A stretch of 64,000 nucleotides of DNA from Pirellulaceae bacterium (GTDB lineage: Bacteria > Planctomycetota > Planctomycetia > Pirellulales > Pirellulaceae). Position numbers and translations under genes: made by a program. The stretch lies in NCBI GenBank assembly GCA_028280445.1, contig JANQLU010000037.1, forward strand, positions 186,001 to 250,000. Reading direction: 5' to 3'. The notes under the pieces are model-generated. The model saw only the letters and a list, made by a program, of their open reading frames with translations. It had not been told where the DNA came from and made no database searches. This document shows, piece after piece, positions 1 through 9,481 of the stretch (position 1 is the first letter of the stretch; each line of letters opens with the position of its first letter).

Positions 1-2
1 CA

Positions 3-764
3 GACAACACGATGTTCAACGAGTTGTATCGCGACATCGTTTTGGCGGTCGGAACGCCAAAGGAAATCGATAAAGCTAATGGACGTTACCGATCGAGATC
101 GCCCAATGAATTCCTGCAAGGCTATGTTCAGAATTCCGAGGCGCTGATGGCGCGTGGCAAGGTCGCCGAGGCGAAGCAGCGATACGATCGCGCACGCGGA
201 TCATTTGATCTCTACAAAGACGAGATTTCCAGGGTGGTTGCGATGGTTCACTGGGCGGTGCTCAATCGCGACGAAGCAAAATGTGTCGTGCCGAAAAACA
301 GTGTCAGCCCGCAGTACTACGATTTCTTTGAATTTCAACTCAATCTGCGAACGGACAGCCGGAAATCCCTTGCTGCCCTGAATCGATTTTTACCCACCGT
401 TCCGCCCCAAACGCATTTGCAAGTGTTAATTGCCGCGGCTTTGAAATTAGAGGGACACGACAAACAGGCCGAGGAAATCATCAACTCGCTCAAACGGGCC
501 ACGAAATTCTACGAAGCGGAGGAGGTTCAACTCCTACAGCTTTTGAAGGAATGCACTCAGCGTGAAATTCTTGCCGAAGAGGTTAAAAAATACTCGGTCT
601 CGATTAATGTGAAACGTTGCTATGCACTGGCGATTCTGGTGTTTTCCAAAAGCTACCAGGATGAGTTTTTGAAATTTGCTCAAAAAATTAATTACGACTA
701 CGCGTTTCCCCATCACTTTATCGAAGATTCGATCAAAAAAGTAATCGAGAAACGCGCGCGTTAA
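3..764 (+). CDS. helical-repeat protein, C-terminal part (5' end outside window)
   Basis: The frame is open to the left edge, so this is probably the end of a longer protein, although an ATG lies at 12. About 250 residues are visible, nearly all predicted helical, with TPR-like pairs of helices (for example around EALMARGKVAEAKQRYDRA and LKLEGHDKQAEEIINSLKRA). No catalytic motif, signal peptide or membrane segment is seen in this part. It ends only 6 bp before the stop of the convergent gene at 771. In planctomycetes such C-terminal TPR-like regions often belong to Ser/Thr kinases or large secreted proteins, but nothing here shows which. Function unknown. Confidence 0.55.
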   Translation, partial: DNTMFNELYRDIVLAVGTPKEIDKANGRYRSRSPNEFLQGYVQNSEALMARGKVAEAKQRYDRARGSFDLYKDEISRVVAMVHWAVLNRDEAKCVVPKNSVSPQYYDFFEFQLNLRTDSRKSLAALNRFLPTVPPQTHLQVLIAAALKLEGHDKQAEEIINSLKRATKFYEAEEVQLLQLLKECTQREILAEEVKKYSVSINVKRCYALAILVFSKSYQDEFLKFAQKINYDYAFPHHFIEDSIKKVIEKRAR

Positions 765-770
765 TCGATT

Positions 771-3368
771 TTATTGATCGCGTTTCAATTCAACTCGACG
801 GATCCGCGTCGGGACCAAAATGCGGTGATCACCGGATGTCGGTGAAGTTTCGTTGATGTACATCCATTTTTCGTCCGGGCTGATGATCAAACTGTTGGGC
901 AGCGAGAACGAACTGGTCATCGGCTGCCCATCGACTTTGCCGCGCTTTCCGCTGCCGACAAACGGTACGACGCGACCTGCCAAATCGACTCGGTAGACAC
1001 GACAGTCTTTGCGAGCAATGACGTACAGATAGCCTTTGTGGAATATCAAATGCCCATTATTTTGTTTGGGTAAAGTCGCCAGTTTCGAAGCATTGCCAGT
1101 GCGATCGATCTGGACAATGTCTCCATTTGAAAAATTGCAAACGTACAACGTTCCATCGGAACCGACTGTAATCCCGTTGGGGCACTTCAACAATTTGCTT
1201 TTACAAAACGTGGTTGATTTTCCATCTGGTGTGATGCGCTGTATCGTGTTGCTACCGCAGTTGCAGGCAAACAAATCTCCGTCCTGATTAAACGCCAGTC
1301 CAACCGGACTCCTGAGCCCTTGTCGACAGAAAACGGTCCCTTTCCCGTCAGGCGTAATTTTGGTGATAAAATTTCCACGGATGTTGGATTGATAGAGATT
1401 CCCTTTTGAATCGAACGTGTTCCCTGAACCGCCGCGGAGGGCTTTGTAAAACACGGAAGATTTTCCATCGGGCGTGACTTTATACAGGAGATTTCCACCC
1501 TTTCCGCCACGTCCTCCCAAATGCCAGCCGAAATCGGCGGTGTAGAGATTGCCATCTTTGTCGATGTTCAGTCCTCCAGTTCCAGCGGTAATGTCGTCGA
1601 GTACCGTTGAAACTTTGCCGGCCCGAAATGGCACGCTTTCCGATTTTTTCGAATCGCTTTTTGTTTTGGAAAAATCTTCTCCAGCGACGATGAACACGCG
1701 TCCCGTTTTTTGTCCTCGCTGATTGCTCCAGGCCGACGTCAACAGAAAATCGACAAAGCCATCGCCGTCTACATCGCCAATTCCACAGGCGTCGAATCCC
1801 AACGTATCGCCACCTTGTTTACAAGTCCAGCTGCGCAGAAGTTTGCCTTTTCCAGCAGCGCTGTACAAATAAACTTTGCCGCCCGACGGCGACCCTTCGC
1901 GATTCTGCCAGGCGCCTATCACGAGGTCGCCCACGCCATCGCCATCGACATCGCCAGCGTCACTGGGCGAAGTCCCTAGTCCTTCGCCAGCAACGGTTCC
2001 ATGAATGGCCAACAGCTCTTTGCCATCGGCACCGCTGTGAACGACGATTTTTCCACCACCACGTGCGCGGGTACTGTCGCTGAAATCCGATGCATAGACA
2101 TCGGGCGTACCGTCGCGATTCAAATCACCTGGGAATGATATGAACATTTGCCCGAGATTGACACTGTTTTTGTCGCCTTCGATTTTGAACTTCAATTTCG
2201 GCTTGGCGTTTTTGACCGAATAAACGTAGACTCGTCCGCGTCGATTGGGACCGGCGTTTTGTGCGCCAATGGCCAGTAGAAATTCGCCGTCGGCAACTTT
2301 GGCAGCCGCAGCAGCATTGCCGAAATTATCTCCCGCACGTTCGCCGCCAAGTTCAAAGATCATCTTGGCGTCTTTACCCGAATAGACGATTGCACGGCCG
2401 CTTTTGGGCACCGTTCCGTTGCCCACCATTTCGCCGACGAGAAAATCGGGAGTCCCATCACCATTGAAATCGCCGATTTCGCTGACCTCGTAGCCAAATT
2501 GGCCTGCCGCAGTCGAGCCGGAAATCGAATGAATGAGTTTGGCGTCTTTGCCCGAATAAACAAACACCGCGCCTTTGCCAGCCGCCTGGGGTGCACCCGC
2601 AACAAAATCAGGAACCTGATCGCCATTGACATCACCAACGCCGACCGCGCTATTGCCCAGACGAAAACCGGGTTTTCCGGTAACTTGATGGAGCAATTTT
2701 CCCGTTTTGCTCGAGTAAATATAAACTTTACCGGCACCTTGTTTGAACGTTGGTGCCGTCGTGATGAAATCCATCACACCATCTTTGTCGATATCGCCCA
2801 CACGACGTGCGGTCCAGCCAAATTGATCTCCAGCGGCTTCGCCCACCCATTTGTGGATGATTCGGGTTTTCTCGATAAACAATTGGTCGTCGCTCAACCA
2901 TTGGACTTTGTATTTTTTGAATCGCGGGTCTTTCTTGAGTGAAGCCAGTTCCGCGTCGCCTTGGAGGTGGCTGAAGTTTTTAAACCCGGCTTTGACGGCC
3001 AGATCCAATGTGGCAAATGCTTTATCCGTTTTTCCCTGCATCGAGTAGATACAAGCCATGTTGTACAGCGTGTTCGATCTGATATTGGGCGATTTTTTGG
3101 ATTTTTCGTAGGCCGCCAACGCCTCGTTATATTTTTTTTGGGCATGTAACGTGTAGCCCAACAAATAATTCGGGCCCGGCAGATCGCCAAACTGTTTGAT
3201 ACCATCACGCAACGTTTTTTCCGCTGCTGAAAAATTACCTTGGCCCATTTGCGCTTGAGCCTTTTGAACAACGGCAGCCACTTTGGAATTCGCTGGCTGC
3301 GAATAAACTGTCGTGCATAAAAATAATAAAATGCAGGACAGGGATAATAGGAAACGTCCAAACACCAT
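771..3368 (-). CDS. secreted TPR / FG-GAP repeat / NHL-SMP30-type beta-propeller protein
   Basis: 865 residues. A signal peptide (LLSLSCILLFLCTTVYSQP, cut near residue 24) is followed by TPR-like helices at about 30-155. From about 170 to 575 there are at least six FG-GAP/integrin-alpha-type repeats, each with a calcium-loop motif such as DKDGVMDF, DVNGDQVPDF, DFNGDGTPDF, DLNRDGTPD, DVDGDGVGDL and DVDGDGFVDF. From about 590 to the end a second propeller has repeated TPDGKS(S/T)xF motifs, typical of SMP-30/gluconolactonase or NHL proteins. The product should lie outside the cytoplasmic membrane. FG-GAP propellers usually bind ligands or calcium; no enzyme function can be assigned. The combination of three repeat types in one chain is unusual. 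It stands alone in its transcription unit. Confidence 0.85.
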   Translation of the reverse strand: MVFGRFLLSLSCILLFLCTTVYSQPANSKVAAVVQKAQAQMGQGNFSAAEKTLRDGIKQFGDLPGPNYLLGYTLHAQKKYNEALAAYEKSKKSPNIRSNTLYNMACIYSMQGKTDKAFATLDLAVKAGFKNFSHLQGDAELASLKKDPRFKKYKVQWLSDDQLFIEKTRIIHKWVGEAAGDQFGWTARRVGDIDKDGVMDFITTAPTFKQGAGKVYIYSSKTGKLLHQVTGKPGFRLGNSAVGVGDVNGDQVPDFVAGAPQAAGKGAVFVYSGKDAKLIHSISGSTAAGQFGYEVSEIGDFNGDGTPDFLVGEMVGNGTVPKSGRAIVYSGKDAKMIFELGGERAGDNFGNAAAAAKVADGEFLLAIGAQNAGPNRRGRVYVYSVKNAKPKLKFKIEGDKNSVNLGQMFISFPGDLNRDGTPDVYASDFSDSTRARGGGKIVVHSGADGKELLAIHGTVAGEGLGTSPSDAGDVDGDGVGDLVIGAWQNREGSPSGGKVYLYSAAGKGKLLRSWTCKQGGDTLGFDACGIGDVDGDGFVDFLLTSAWSNQRGQKTGRVFIVAGEDFSKTKSDSKKSESVPFRAGKVSTVLDDITAGTGGLNIDKDGNLYTADFGWHLGGRGGKGGNLLYKVTPDGKSSVFYKALRGGSGNTFDSKGNLYQSNIRGNFITKITPDGKGTVFCRQGLRSPVGLAFNQDGDLFACNCGSNTIQRITPDGKSTTFCKSKLLKCPNGITVGSDGTLYVCNFSNGDIVQIDRTGNASKLATLPKQNNGHLIFHKGYLYVIARKDCRVYRVDLAGRVVPFVGSGKRGKVDGQPMTSSFSLPNSLIISPDEKWMYINETSPTSGDHRILVPTRIRRVELKRDQ

Positions 3369-3550
3369 GATTTCTCCAATGCGTTCCCAAACGGGATATA
3401 ATGAAAGCCTTGCCGAAACTATTGTTAATCAACTGGCGAATAATGTCACGGATCAGGATTCAAAAACCGGTGCGACCGTGAGTTTTTAAACAATCCATCG
3501 GGCGATGATGTCAGCGATGTAACAATCGCACGGTTGGTGCCATCCTGCCG

Positions 3551-3583
3551 TTGGTTTCGGGAGGGTGAGGCTCCTGCCGAACC
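3551..3583. repeat. family E repeat (GGGAGGGTGAGGCTCCTGCC)
   Basis: A 33-bp segment with core GGGAGGGTGAGGCTCCTGCC. Its reverse complement recurs almost base for base at 51401-51432, and shorter relatives lie at 30851-30906 and 59005-59058. Confidence 0.75.
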
Positions 3584-3590
3584 AAATCTT

Positions 3591-3650
3591 GTGAGCGGCA
3601 AGGCGCTAGCCGCCGGTTCGACGCGCTGACGTACCGGCGGCAAGGCAGTG
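3591..3650. repeat. family A palindrome, degenerate right arm
   Basis: Left arm GTGAGCGGCAAGGCGCTAGC plus CGCCGGTTCG at 3591-3620. The right arm (GTACCGGCGGCAAGGCAGTG) at 3631-3650 is shortened. Same family as the elements around the RAYT gene. Confidence 0.85.
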
Positions 3651-3681
3651 TTGATTAGATCGGAAGTCTGTGAATTTGACC

Positions 3682-3748
3682 TGAGCGGCAAGGCGCTAGC
3701 CGCCGGTTCGACGCGCCGAGTACCGGCGGCTAGCGCCTCGCCGCTCAC
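3682..3748. repeat. family A palindrome, both arms
   Basis: Left arm at 3682-3710 and right arm at 3721-3748 (ends GCCTCGCCGCTCAC), separated by a short loop. The right arm has one mismatch relative to the consensus GCGCCTTGCCGCTCAC. Confidence 0.88.
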
Positions 3749-3773
3749 ATTGTTATGTGTTAGCAACAGCTGA

Positions 3774-4082
3774 CTAACATTTCACATTGGCATCAAACAC
3801 ACGAACGTGGTCCCAATTTTGTTGATTGGCGGCAATGAACTGTTCATGGCGTTCCGAGACTTGGTATTCGTCGTGTGCTAGACGGTTTTCGAATACCAAA
3901 TGCAACGCGACGTCGAAATCGCGAACGTTGACGCTGCGATCTGTTTCCGCCAATGTTCCTGCTGAAAAATAGACAATTCCTTCGTGGCTTGCCAAAAACT
4001 CTTGGCACGAGTTGACAAGTTGTTCAGCGGATTCGTCAGAGTTGTCTTTTAATTTGAAGTAAACCATGTGGCCGAAATGCAT
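3774..4082 (-). CDS. Dabb (stress-responsive A/B barrel) domain protein
   Basis: 102 residues. The pattern HMVYFKLKDNSDESAEQLVNS near the start, the central IVYFSAG and FDVALHLVFEN, and a late YQVSERHEQFI match the single-domain Dabb family of dimeric ferredoxin-like alpha+beta barrels. No enzymatic residues can be named; relatives range from plant stress proteins to cyclases and many uncharacterised bacterial proteins. It lies 16 bp downstream of trpD on the same strand and is probably co-transcribed with it, though no link to tryptophan synthesis is known. Confidence 0.85.
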   Translation of the reverse strand: MHFGHMVYFKLKDNSDESAEQLVNSCQEFLASHEGIVYFSAGTLAETDRSVNVRDFDVALHLVFENRLAHDEYQVSERHEQFIAANQQNWDHVRVFDANVKC

Positions 4083-4098
4083 CGATCCCCTTTCATAT

Positions 4099-5127
4099 TC
4101 AATTCTTGTTCGTGAGTTCTCTGAGTTGATTCAGTCGTTTGTTCACGGAGCCGTCGTCGATGGCGTTGGCACATTTTTCGGCGGCTGCTTGCAGCGAATC
4201 GGCTTGGCCCGAGATCCAAACGGCGGCTGCCGCATTCATGACGACAACATCCCGAGCGGGGCCGTGTTGTCCATCGAACACCGCTTTGATGATCTCAGCG
4301 CTGTGAGCGGGATCTCGGGCAACGAGGTCGTCGGAATTGCTCGTTTCCAATCCGAAATCTTTGGGGTGCCAAGTGGTTTCGGCGACAACCTCGCCGCGAA
4401 TGTCGAATACTCGGGTGTCGCCTGCGCAAGTGACTTCCCCTGCTCCGTCACATCCATGGATCACTACCGAATGTTGCGTTCCAAGTTGACTCAAAGCCTC
4501 GGCAATTAATTTTTGCGTTTCGCTGCGGCCAGCTCCCAACACTTGATGCGGTGCATTGGCGGGATTACACAACGGACCCAACAAATTGAAAATCGTTGGG
4601 TGCGGCAAATTTTTCCGGACCGGAATCACGTGTCGGACCGATGGGTGAAACAATGGAGCGTGACAAAAGCAAATACCCAGTTCATTCAAACAGCGTTGTG
4701 CATCGTCAATGCTTTGATCGACCGCAACCCCCAATTCGGCAAGGACATCGGTCGATCCACTGTTACTGGTTGCCGCCCGATTTCCATGTTTTGCGACAAC
4801 CGTGCCACAGGCCGAGGCGACAAACGCGGCGGCCGTGCTCACATTGAAAAAACCTTTGCCGCTGCCGCCGGTACCACAAGTGTCTACCGCCCGATCGTGG
4901 ACACAATCGATGACTTTCATGTGAGATCGCATCGCCTGTGCGGCGCCAGTCAATTCATCAACCGTTTCGCCTTTTTCGTGCAGACGGGTCAACAACGCGG
5001 CAATCTGGTCGTTTTCGCAGACGCCTTGCATGATTTTGTCGACAATTTCAGCCATTTGCTGTTGGCTGAACGCTTGTCCTCGGTTGAGTTGTTCGATTGC
5101 AGAAGAAAGCAACAGGATCTCCATCAA
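4099..5127 (-). CDS. trpD: anthranilate phosphoribosyltransferase
   Basis: 342 residues, the usual length. It transfers the phosphoribosyl group of PRPP to anthranilate in the second step of tryptophan synthesis, in the cytoplasm. The PRPP loop DTCGTGGSGKGFFNVSTA is at about 82-99, the KHGNR motif at 113-117, and the anthranilate-side segment NLLGPLCNPA near 182. The start at 5127 reads MMEI, so the second ATG (5124) could serve equally well. No other trp gene is in the window, so trpD is detached from the rest of the pathway; it appears to head a two-gene unit with the Dabb protein. Confidence 0.95.
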   Translation of the reverse strand: MMEILLLSSAIEQLNRGQAFSQQQMAEIVDKIMQGVCENDQIAALLTRLHEKGETVDELTGAAQAMRSHMKVIDCVHDRAVDTCGTGGSGKGFFNVSTAAAFVASACGTVVAKHGNRAATSNSGSTDVLAELGVAVDQSIDDAQRCLNELGICFCHAPLFHPSVRHVIPVRKNLPHPTIFNLLGPLCNPANAPHQVLGAGRSETQKLIAEALSQLGTQHSVVIHGCDGAGEVTCAGDTRVFDIRGEVVAETTWHPKDFGLETSNSDDLVARDPAHSAEIIKAVFDGQHGPARDVVVMNAAAAVWISGQADSLQAAAEKCANAIDDGSVNKRLNQLRELTNKN

Positions 5128-5336
5128 TGGCTTATTTGTTACGTTTTACCCAAATCACACAGTCTATTGAATGAAAAGGCTAGGAACGCGGTATCCCGGA
5201 GGATTTCGCTTGTTTATCTTGAAATTCGCCCTTAAAATCCGACAGCGTTATCCGATATCAGTTTGTATTCCCACTTCGACAACCTTTTCTATGTCTTCGT
5301 TGTCAATTTATTAGAATCCTCTTTCCACCAAATTAA

Positions 5337-6281
5337 ATGGCACGAAAAGTAATTATCGATAGCGACATGGGGACTGACGATGCCGTCGCGATCTGTCTGG
5401 CCCTGTTTGACCCCCGCCTCGACGTGATTGCCATTACCGCATGTGAGGGCAGTGTCACGACCGAGCAGGCCAACCAAAATCTGCAAGCCATTATCGGTCT
5501 TGTCGACCCCGATAAATACCCCCGGCTCGGATGTGCGACCAACGCCGAAAATGCTCCGCCTATCGATTCGCGTTTTTTATATGGTGATGACGGTTTAGGA
5601 AATTCTGGTTTCGAAGTCTCTCGTTTGCAACACGCTCATCCGTCCGAAAAACTGCTGCATGATTGCATCAAAGCGAATCCGAATGATGTGACGATTGTGT
5701 GCCTCGGTCCATTGACGAATGTGGCACGCGCGTTTCAGCGAGACCCAACCCTCGAAGAGCTTGTCAGCCGATTGATCATTACTGGCGGTAGCCTCAATGG
5801 AATCGGCAACATTACGGCGGCTGCTGAATTTAACATGTATTTTGATCCGCAAAGTGCCCAACAAGTTTTTCAGTCGCGGACTACCAAATCGATTATTCCG
5901 TTGGATGTCACGCGCCGCGTTACTTTTGGGCTCGATTTTCACGACCAGTTGCCCGATGAATCGAGTCGCGTCGGCTGGTTTTTGCGGCAGATTTTGCCGA
6001 ACGCTTATCGGACGTTTCGACGGCATTTTGGACTGGAAGCGATTACCCTCAATGATGCGATTGGGTTGATGGCTCTGTTGGAGCCTGAATTATTCCAATT
6101 CCAAGAAATGTCGGGCAATGTGGAAACCGCCGGTGAATTGACCCGGGGAATGACGATTTTTGACCGTCGGGGTTTGCCCGATACGATCAACAACCTGGAA
6201 GTGGCCATTGATGCGAATCGGGAAGCGTTGTTGCAATATGTAAGTGACCAGTTGACGTTGGCTGGCAACGCGACGACTTGA
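5337..6281 (+). CDS. inosine-uridine preferring nucleoside hydrolase family protein
   Basis: 314 residues, typical of the family. It should hydrolyse the N-glycosidic bond of nucleosides to base plus ribose in purine or pyrimidine salvage. The N-terminal calcium-binding signature IIDSDMGTDDA holds the Asp residues at 8, 10, 14 and 15; a glycine-rich VCLGPLTNVARAF segment and TGGSLNGIGNITAAAEFN follow in family order. A C-terminal catalytic His is not obvious (LNDAIGLMALLEPE replaces the usual HDPLA-type motif), so the substrate may not be a standard nucleoside. No signal peptide is seen. It is monocistronic, divergent from trpD. Confidence 0.88.
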   Translation: MARKVIIDSDMGTDDAVAICLALFDPRLDVIAITACEGSVTTEQANQNLQAIIGLVDPDKYPRLGCATNAENAPPIDSRFLYGDDGLGNSGFEVSRLQHAHPSEKLLHDCIKANPNDVTIVCLGPLTNVARAFQRDPTLEELVSRLIITGGSLNGIGNITAAAEFNMYFDPQSAQQVFQSRTTKSIIPLDVTRRVTFGLDFHDQLPDESSRVGWFLRQILPNAYRTFRRHFGLEAITLNDAIGLMALLEPELFQFQEMSGNVETAGELTRGMTIFDRRGLPDTINNLEVAIDANREALLQYVSDQLTLAGNATT

Positions 6282-6412
6282 TTTTTTCGCTGAATTACGC
6301 GTTGAATTGCCCAGACATTTGTTGATCGAAAACGCGCCCAAGACAGAATCCGCTCGTTGAGTTACGATTGTTTTTTTAATCGTTGGCGACTCAACCCCGA
6401 TAGACAGTAAAA

Positions 6413-7519
6413 ATGGCGATCTGGAACCCGTTTGGCAAAAAGAAGAAACAAGACCCGTCTCAACCAGCAGATGAAACGCCGTCGTCAACAACGACGGAAA
6501 TCGCCGAGAGCCAACCGGCTGCCGAATCCCCTGCCCCGGCTGAGTCTCCTGCCCCGGTCGTAGCCGATGAACCAGAACCGGAGCAGCCCAAAAAGAAAAA
6601 AGGGCTCTTTGGCAGTTTCAAACAGGCGATGGTCAAAACCTATCGCGTGTTGAACACCGATATTCGCGACCTCGTCAAAGAAGGTCGTTTGGTCGACGAA
6701 GAGTTTCTCGATGAACTATTCGCATCGCTGATCAAAACAGACATGGGAGCCGGACCGGCGGGCAAAATTCGTGACGATATTGGTCGCGAATACCGGGCTC
6801 GTAAAGTTTATATGGAAGATCTGGTCGGAACCGCGAAAAAGACCATCTCCGAGATTATGGCCCAAGACAACGATGGTGTTACGTTTGCCGATTCGGGACC
6901 AACGGTCATTATGGTCGTTGGTGTCAACGGTTCGGGCAAAACAACTTCGATTGCGAAACTGGCCAACAAATACATCAAAGACGGAAAATCGGTCGTTCTC
7001 GGGGCTGGCGACACGTTTCGCGCAGCGGCGGTTGAGCAGTTGCGAATCTGGTCTGAACGACTTGGCGCCGAATTTGTCAGTGGCGACCAAGGGGGCGATC
7101 CGGCAAGTGTCGCATACAAGGCAGCTGAATTTGCGGCCAAAAACAACACCGATATTTGTATCGTTGACACCGCGGGACGATTGCAGACGCAAACCAATCT
7201 GATGGACCAACTTGGCAAGATCCGCCGCGTTATCCAAAAAGTGTTGCCGGACGGTCCTCACGAAGTGCTTCTGGTTTTGGATGCAACGGCTGGCCAAAAC
7301 GCTATCAGTCAAGCGCGTGGGTTTTCTGACGCTGCTGGCTGCACGGGAATCGTGTTAGCAAAACTTGATGGCACGGCTAAGGGCGGCGTTGCTATTCCGA
7401 TTCGTCAAGAGTTCAATTTGCCGGTGAAGTTTATCGGGCTCGGCGAAAAACCCGATGATTTTGCAGAATTCGACGTCAATAAATATGTCGATGCCCTGTT
7501 CGATTCCGAAGAAATCTGA
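6413..7519 (+). CDS. ftsY: signal recognition particle receptor FtsY
   Basis: 368 residues. FtsY is the membrane-associated GTPase that docks the SRP-ribosome complex for co-translational insertion of membrane proteins. An acidic, Pro/Ala/Glu-rich A domain (about 1-62) precedes the helical N domain (65-150) and the G domain: P-loop GVNGSGKTT (170-178), GDTFRAAAVEQL, DTAGR, and the guanine-specificity motif AKLDGTAKGG (K replacing the frequent TK). The C-terminal FIGLGEKPDDFAEF is typical. The short A domain is normal for non-proteobacterial FtsY. Gaps on both sides suggest it is transcribed alone. Confidence 0.97.
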   Translation: MAIWNPFGKKKKQDPSQPADETPSSTTTEIAESQPAAESPAPAESPAPVVADEPEPEQPKKKKGLFGSFKQAMVKTYRVLNTDIRDLVKEGRLVDEEFLDELFASLIKTDMGAGPAGKIRDDIGREYRARKVYMEDLVGTAKKTISEIMAQDNDGVTFADSGPTVIMVVGVNGSGKTTSIAKLANKYIKDGKSVVLGAGDTFRAAAVEQLRIWSERLGAEFVSGDQGGDPASVAYKAAEFAAKNNTDICIVDTAGRLQTQTNLMDQLGKIRRVIQKVLPDGPHEVLLVLDATAGQNAISQARGFSDAAGCTGIVLAKLDGTAKGGVAIPIRQEFNLPVKFIGLGEKPDDFAEFDVNKYVDALFDSEEI

Positions 7520-7741
7520 TTGTTTTCAAAACGCATTCTTTTGCTAATTGCAAATGTCAACGCAATCGTAAAACTTTCGCTCATCAACGCGACACGACGT
7601 TTGCGCGCAATCGGTCATTTGGGGCTTTCCGGTTAACCGATACAACGGATATTCGGAGATTTAATGCGCTAATAGTTAGATCTCTCACTTGCCGCGTTCA
7701 TGAATGGGCGTATTTGATTCATTCGATTAGAGGGTGTTGTT

Positions 7742-9073
7742 GTGCGGATCTCAATTTTGACTGTTTGTTTGATTGCAAGCATCACAATTTCGAACGTCGG
7801 GTTTGCGCAAAACGAGACATACTTTCGTTCCACGTTGCCCGGTGGCGGAGGCAATTTGAAAAATTTTGTGATTGGTGATCACGAGAACAATTCGATTGGT
7901 CTGCCTCCGATCATCCAAGAACAAGGTAAACAAGACCAAGACAAAAAAAATGGCTTGCTTAAGGTGCCCACGCCGCCATCAGCCGGAGCCGAAAAACCGG
8001 ACCAACCTGGTCTCGAAGTGCAAAGCAACGCCGAGTTTATTGACGAGCGCTGCTACCGTAGAAATAACAATTGGTGTTCCATCAAATGTACTCCCGATCG
8101 CATCTTTGGTTGCAGTCCTCAAGGGATTTGCGTTGGCGGTTGGTTTGATCTGGGATACCACTCCAATTCCAACGGTTTGTTCAACCAGCATCCCAACCAC
8201 CTGTTTTTACATCAAGCGTATGTTCACGTTGAGAAATTTGCACAACGCAACAACGGGTTTGATTGGGGATTTCGTTTTGACGCGATTTACGGCGTCGACG
8301 GAATCGACCTCCAAGCGTTCGGCAACTCGCCGCCAGGTGCTCCCGACGATTGGGATAATGGATTTGACCACGGAGTTTATGGATGGGCACTGCCTCAAGC
8401 CTACCTGGAAATTGCCACAGGCGCCATTCTGACCAAAGCCGGATATTTCTATGCTCCGTTTGGCGAAGAATCTTTGATGGCCGTCGACAATTTCTTTTAC
8501 AGTCGAACATTCGCGCGTTTTTTCACTCGCCCACGATCAATGTCGGGTGTGATCTCAGAAGTTGACACGGGGATGGGAACTTTGTTTGGCGGAGCCACTG
8601 CAGGTTGGAATTCCGCGTTCGAAAATATTGGCGATGCATGGAGTTTTGTTGGCGGTGTTCGACGTAATCTTCCCAACGGATCGCGATTGTTGAGCACGTT
8701 TACTATCGGTGAATCCGGAGTGTTCGGTAGCATGTACGGTTCGACGACATCGATCACAACTCCATTGGGCGAAAAACTGTCACATCGACTCGATCTGGAT
8801 TTTTATGAATCCGACGCGTTTGATGATTTCGGTATCACCAGTCAAACGATTTTACGATTGAATCGCTGCTTGGGACTGGGAACGCGGTTGGAGTACTATC
8901 GTAGCGATCGATTTGGCGGTGGTGACCGTTCCACTTGGGGTTGGACTAACGGAATCAACCTCCGACCACATCAAAACGTCATCGTTCGTCCCGAAGTCCG
9001 CCTTGATTGGGGGCCCGGCGCTCCTACGACTGGCAAAGCGATCTTTGCGGCTGACGCCATTTTTATGTTCTAA
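7742..9073 (+). CDS. outer-membrane beta-barrel protein (BBP2/porin-like)
   Basis: 443 residues from a GTG start preceded by AGAGGG. A signal peptide (ILTVCLIASITISNVGFAQ) is followed by a 130-residue low-complexity and Cys-containing stretch, then alternating amphipathic strands: GWFDLGYHSNSNG, DWGFRFDAIYGVDG, LTKAGYFYAPFGEE, HRLDLDFYES, LGLGTRLEYYRSD and a terminal VIVRPEVRLDWG ending in FMF. The order of motifs and the terminal aromatic residue fit the putative beta-barrel porin-2 group that is common in planctomycetes. It likely forms an outer-membrane channel. The substrate is not predictable. An insert of four cysteines near residues 100-130 is unusual for a barrel. Confidence 0.82.
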   Translation: MRISILTVCLIASITISNVGFAQNETYFRSTLPGGGGNLKNFVIGDHENNSIGLPPIIQEQGKQDQDKKNGLLKVPTPPSAGAEKPDQPGLEVQSNAEFIDERCYRRNNNWCSIKCTPDRIFGCSPQGICVGGWFDLGYHSNSNGLFNQHPNHLFLHQAYVHVEKFAQRNNGFDWGFRFDAIYGVDGIDLQAFGNSPPGAPDDWDNGFDHGVYGWALPQAYLEIATGAILTKAGYFYAPFGEESLMAVDNFFYSRTFARFFTRPRSMSGVISEVDTGMGTLFGGATAGWNSAFENIGDAWSFVGGVRRNLPNGSRLLSTFTIGESGVFGSMYGSTTSITTPLGEKLSHRLDLDFYESDAFDDFGITSQTILRLNRCLGLGTRLEYYRSDRFGGGDRSTWGWTNGINLRPHQNVIVRPEVRLDWGPGAPTTGKAIFAADAIFMF

Positions 9074-9481
9074 ATGGCGACGTTCGCTTTTCGATGCCCT
9101 GAATGTTTGGGCGTGCGTTCAGGATGTTGAATGCAACGACAATTTCGCTGCGCGACCAGAAATTACTTGGGTTGGTGTTTTCAATAGGTGAATTACACAA
9201 GTCGGGTGCCACTGGCTTTGCCAGTGATTGCGTATTAACACACGATTTTTTTTCTATTGACGTACACAACATCCACTACCCAACCACAGCACTGGCGAAG
9301 CCAGTGGCACCCGAAAATTAAATCATAAAATCCTCATGACAACGGATCCATGAAATTTCCCCTACGCTTCGGGTTACGATTTTAGCTGCAACACTTAATT
9401 GGTTCCGTCAACTAACATTACTGGATGAGTTGAACACAGGCCGCTAAAATCGGTGTCTATCTCAAGTCGTTGAACCTGCTC
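9074..9481 (+). other. intergenic gap with one family C palindrome
   Basis: About 408 bp between two plus-strand genes. Apart from the family C inverted repeat at 9203-9314 nothing recognisable is seen; no sigma-54 or NtrC-type site was found ahead of the PII gene. Confidence 0.6.
9203..9314. repeat. family C palindrome (GGGTGCCACTGGCTTTGCCA)
   Basis: Left arm GGGTGCCACTGGCTTTGCCA near 9204 and right arm CACTGGCGAAGCCAGTGGCA starting at 9290 form a long inverted repeat around a 60-bp spacer. Each arm is itself a small palindrome (ACTGGC..GCCAGT). Relatives: 41866-41888 and 51212-51327. Confidence 0.85.

Larger units (their letters stand above)
3369..3773. other. intergenic gap filled with palindromic repeats
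   Basis: About 405 bp between two minus-strand genes. It has no credible coding sequence. It holds one family E copy and two family A palindromes, listed separately. An apparent 106-codon minus-strand frame across it is made of repeat arms. Confidence 0.7.

Noticed and set aside
3446..3766. 106-codon minus-strand frame
   Set aside because: Consists of family A and E repeats, with repeated AAGTRRVEPAASALP peptides.
4066..5235. Long plus-strand reading frames (147 and 240 codons) across trpD
   Set aside because: Both are antisense to a gene with all TrpD motifs, and have no recognisable domain.
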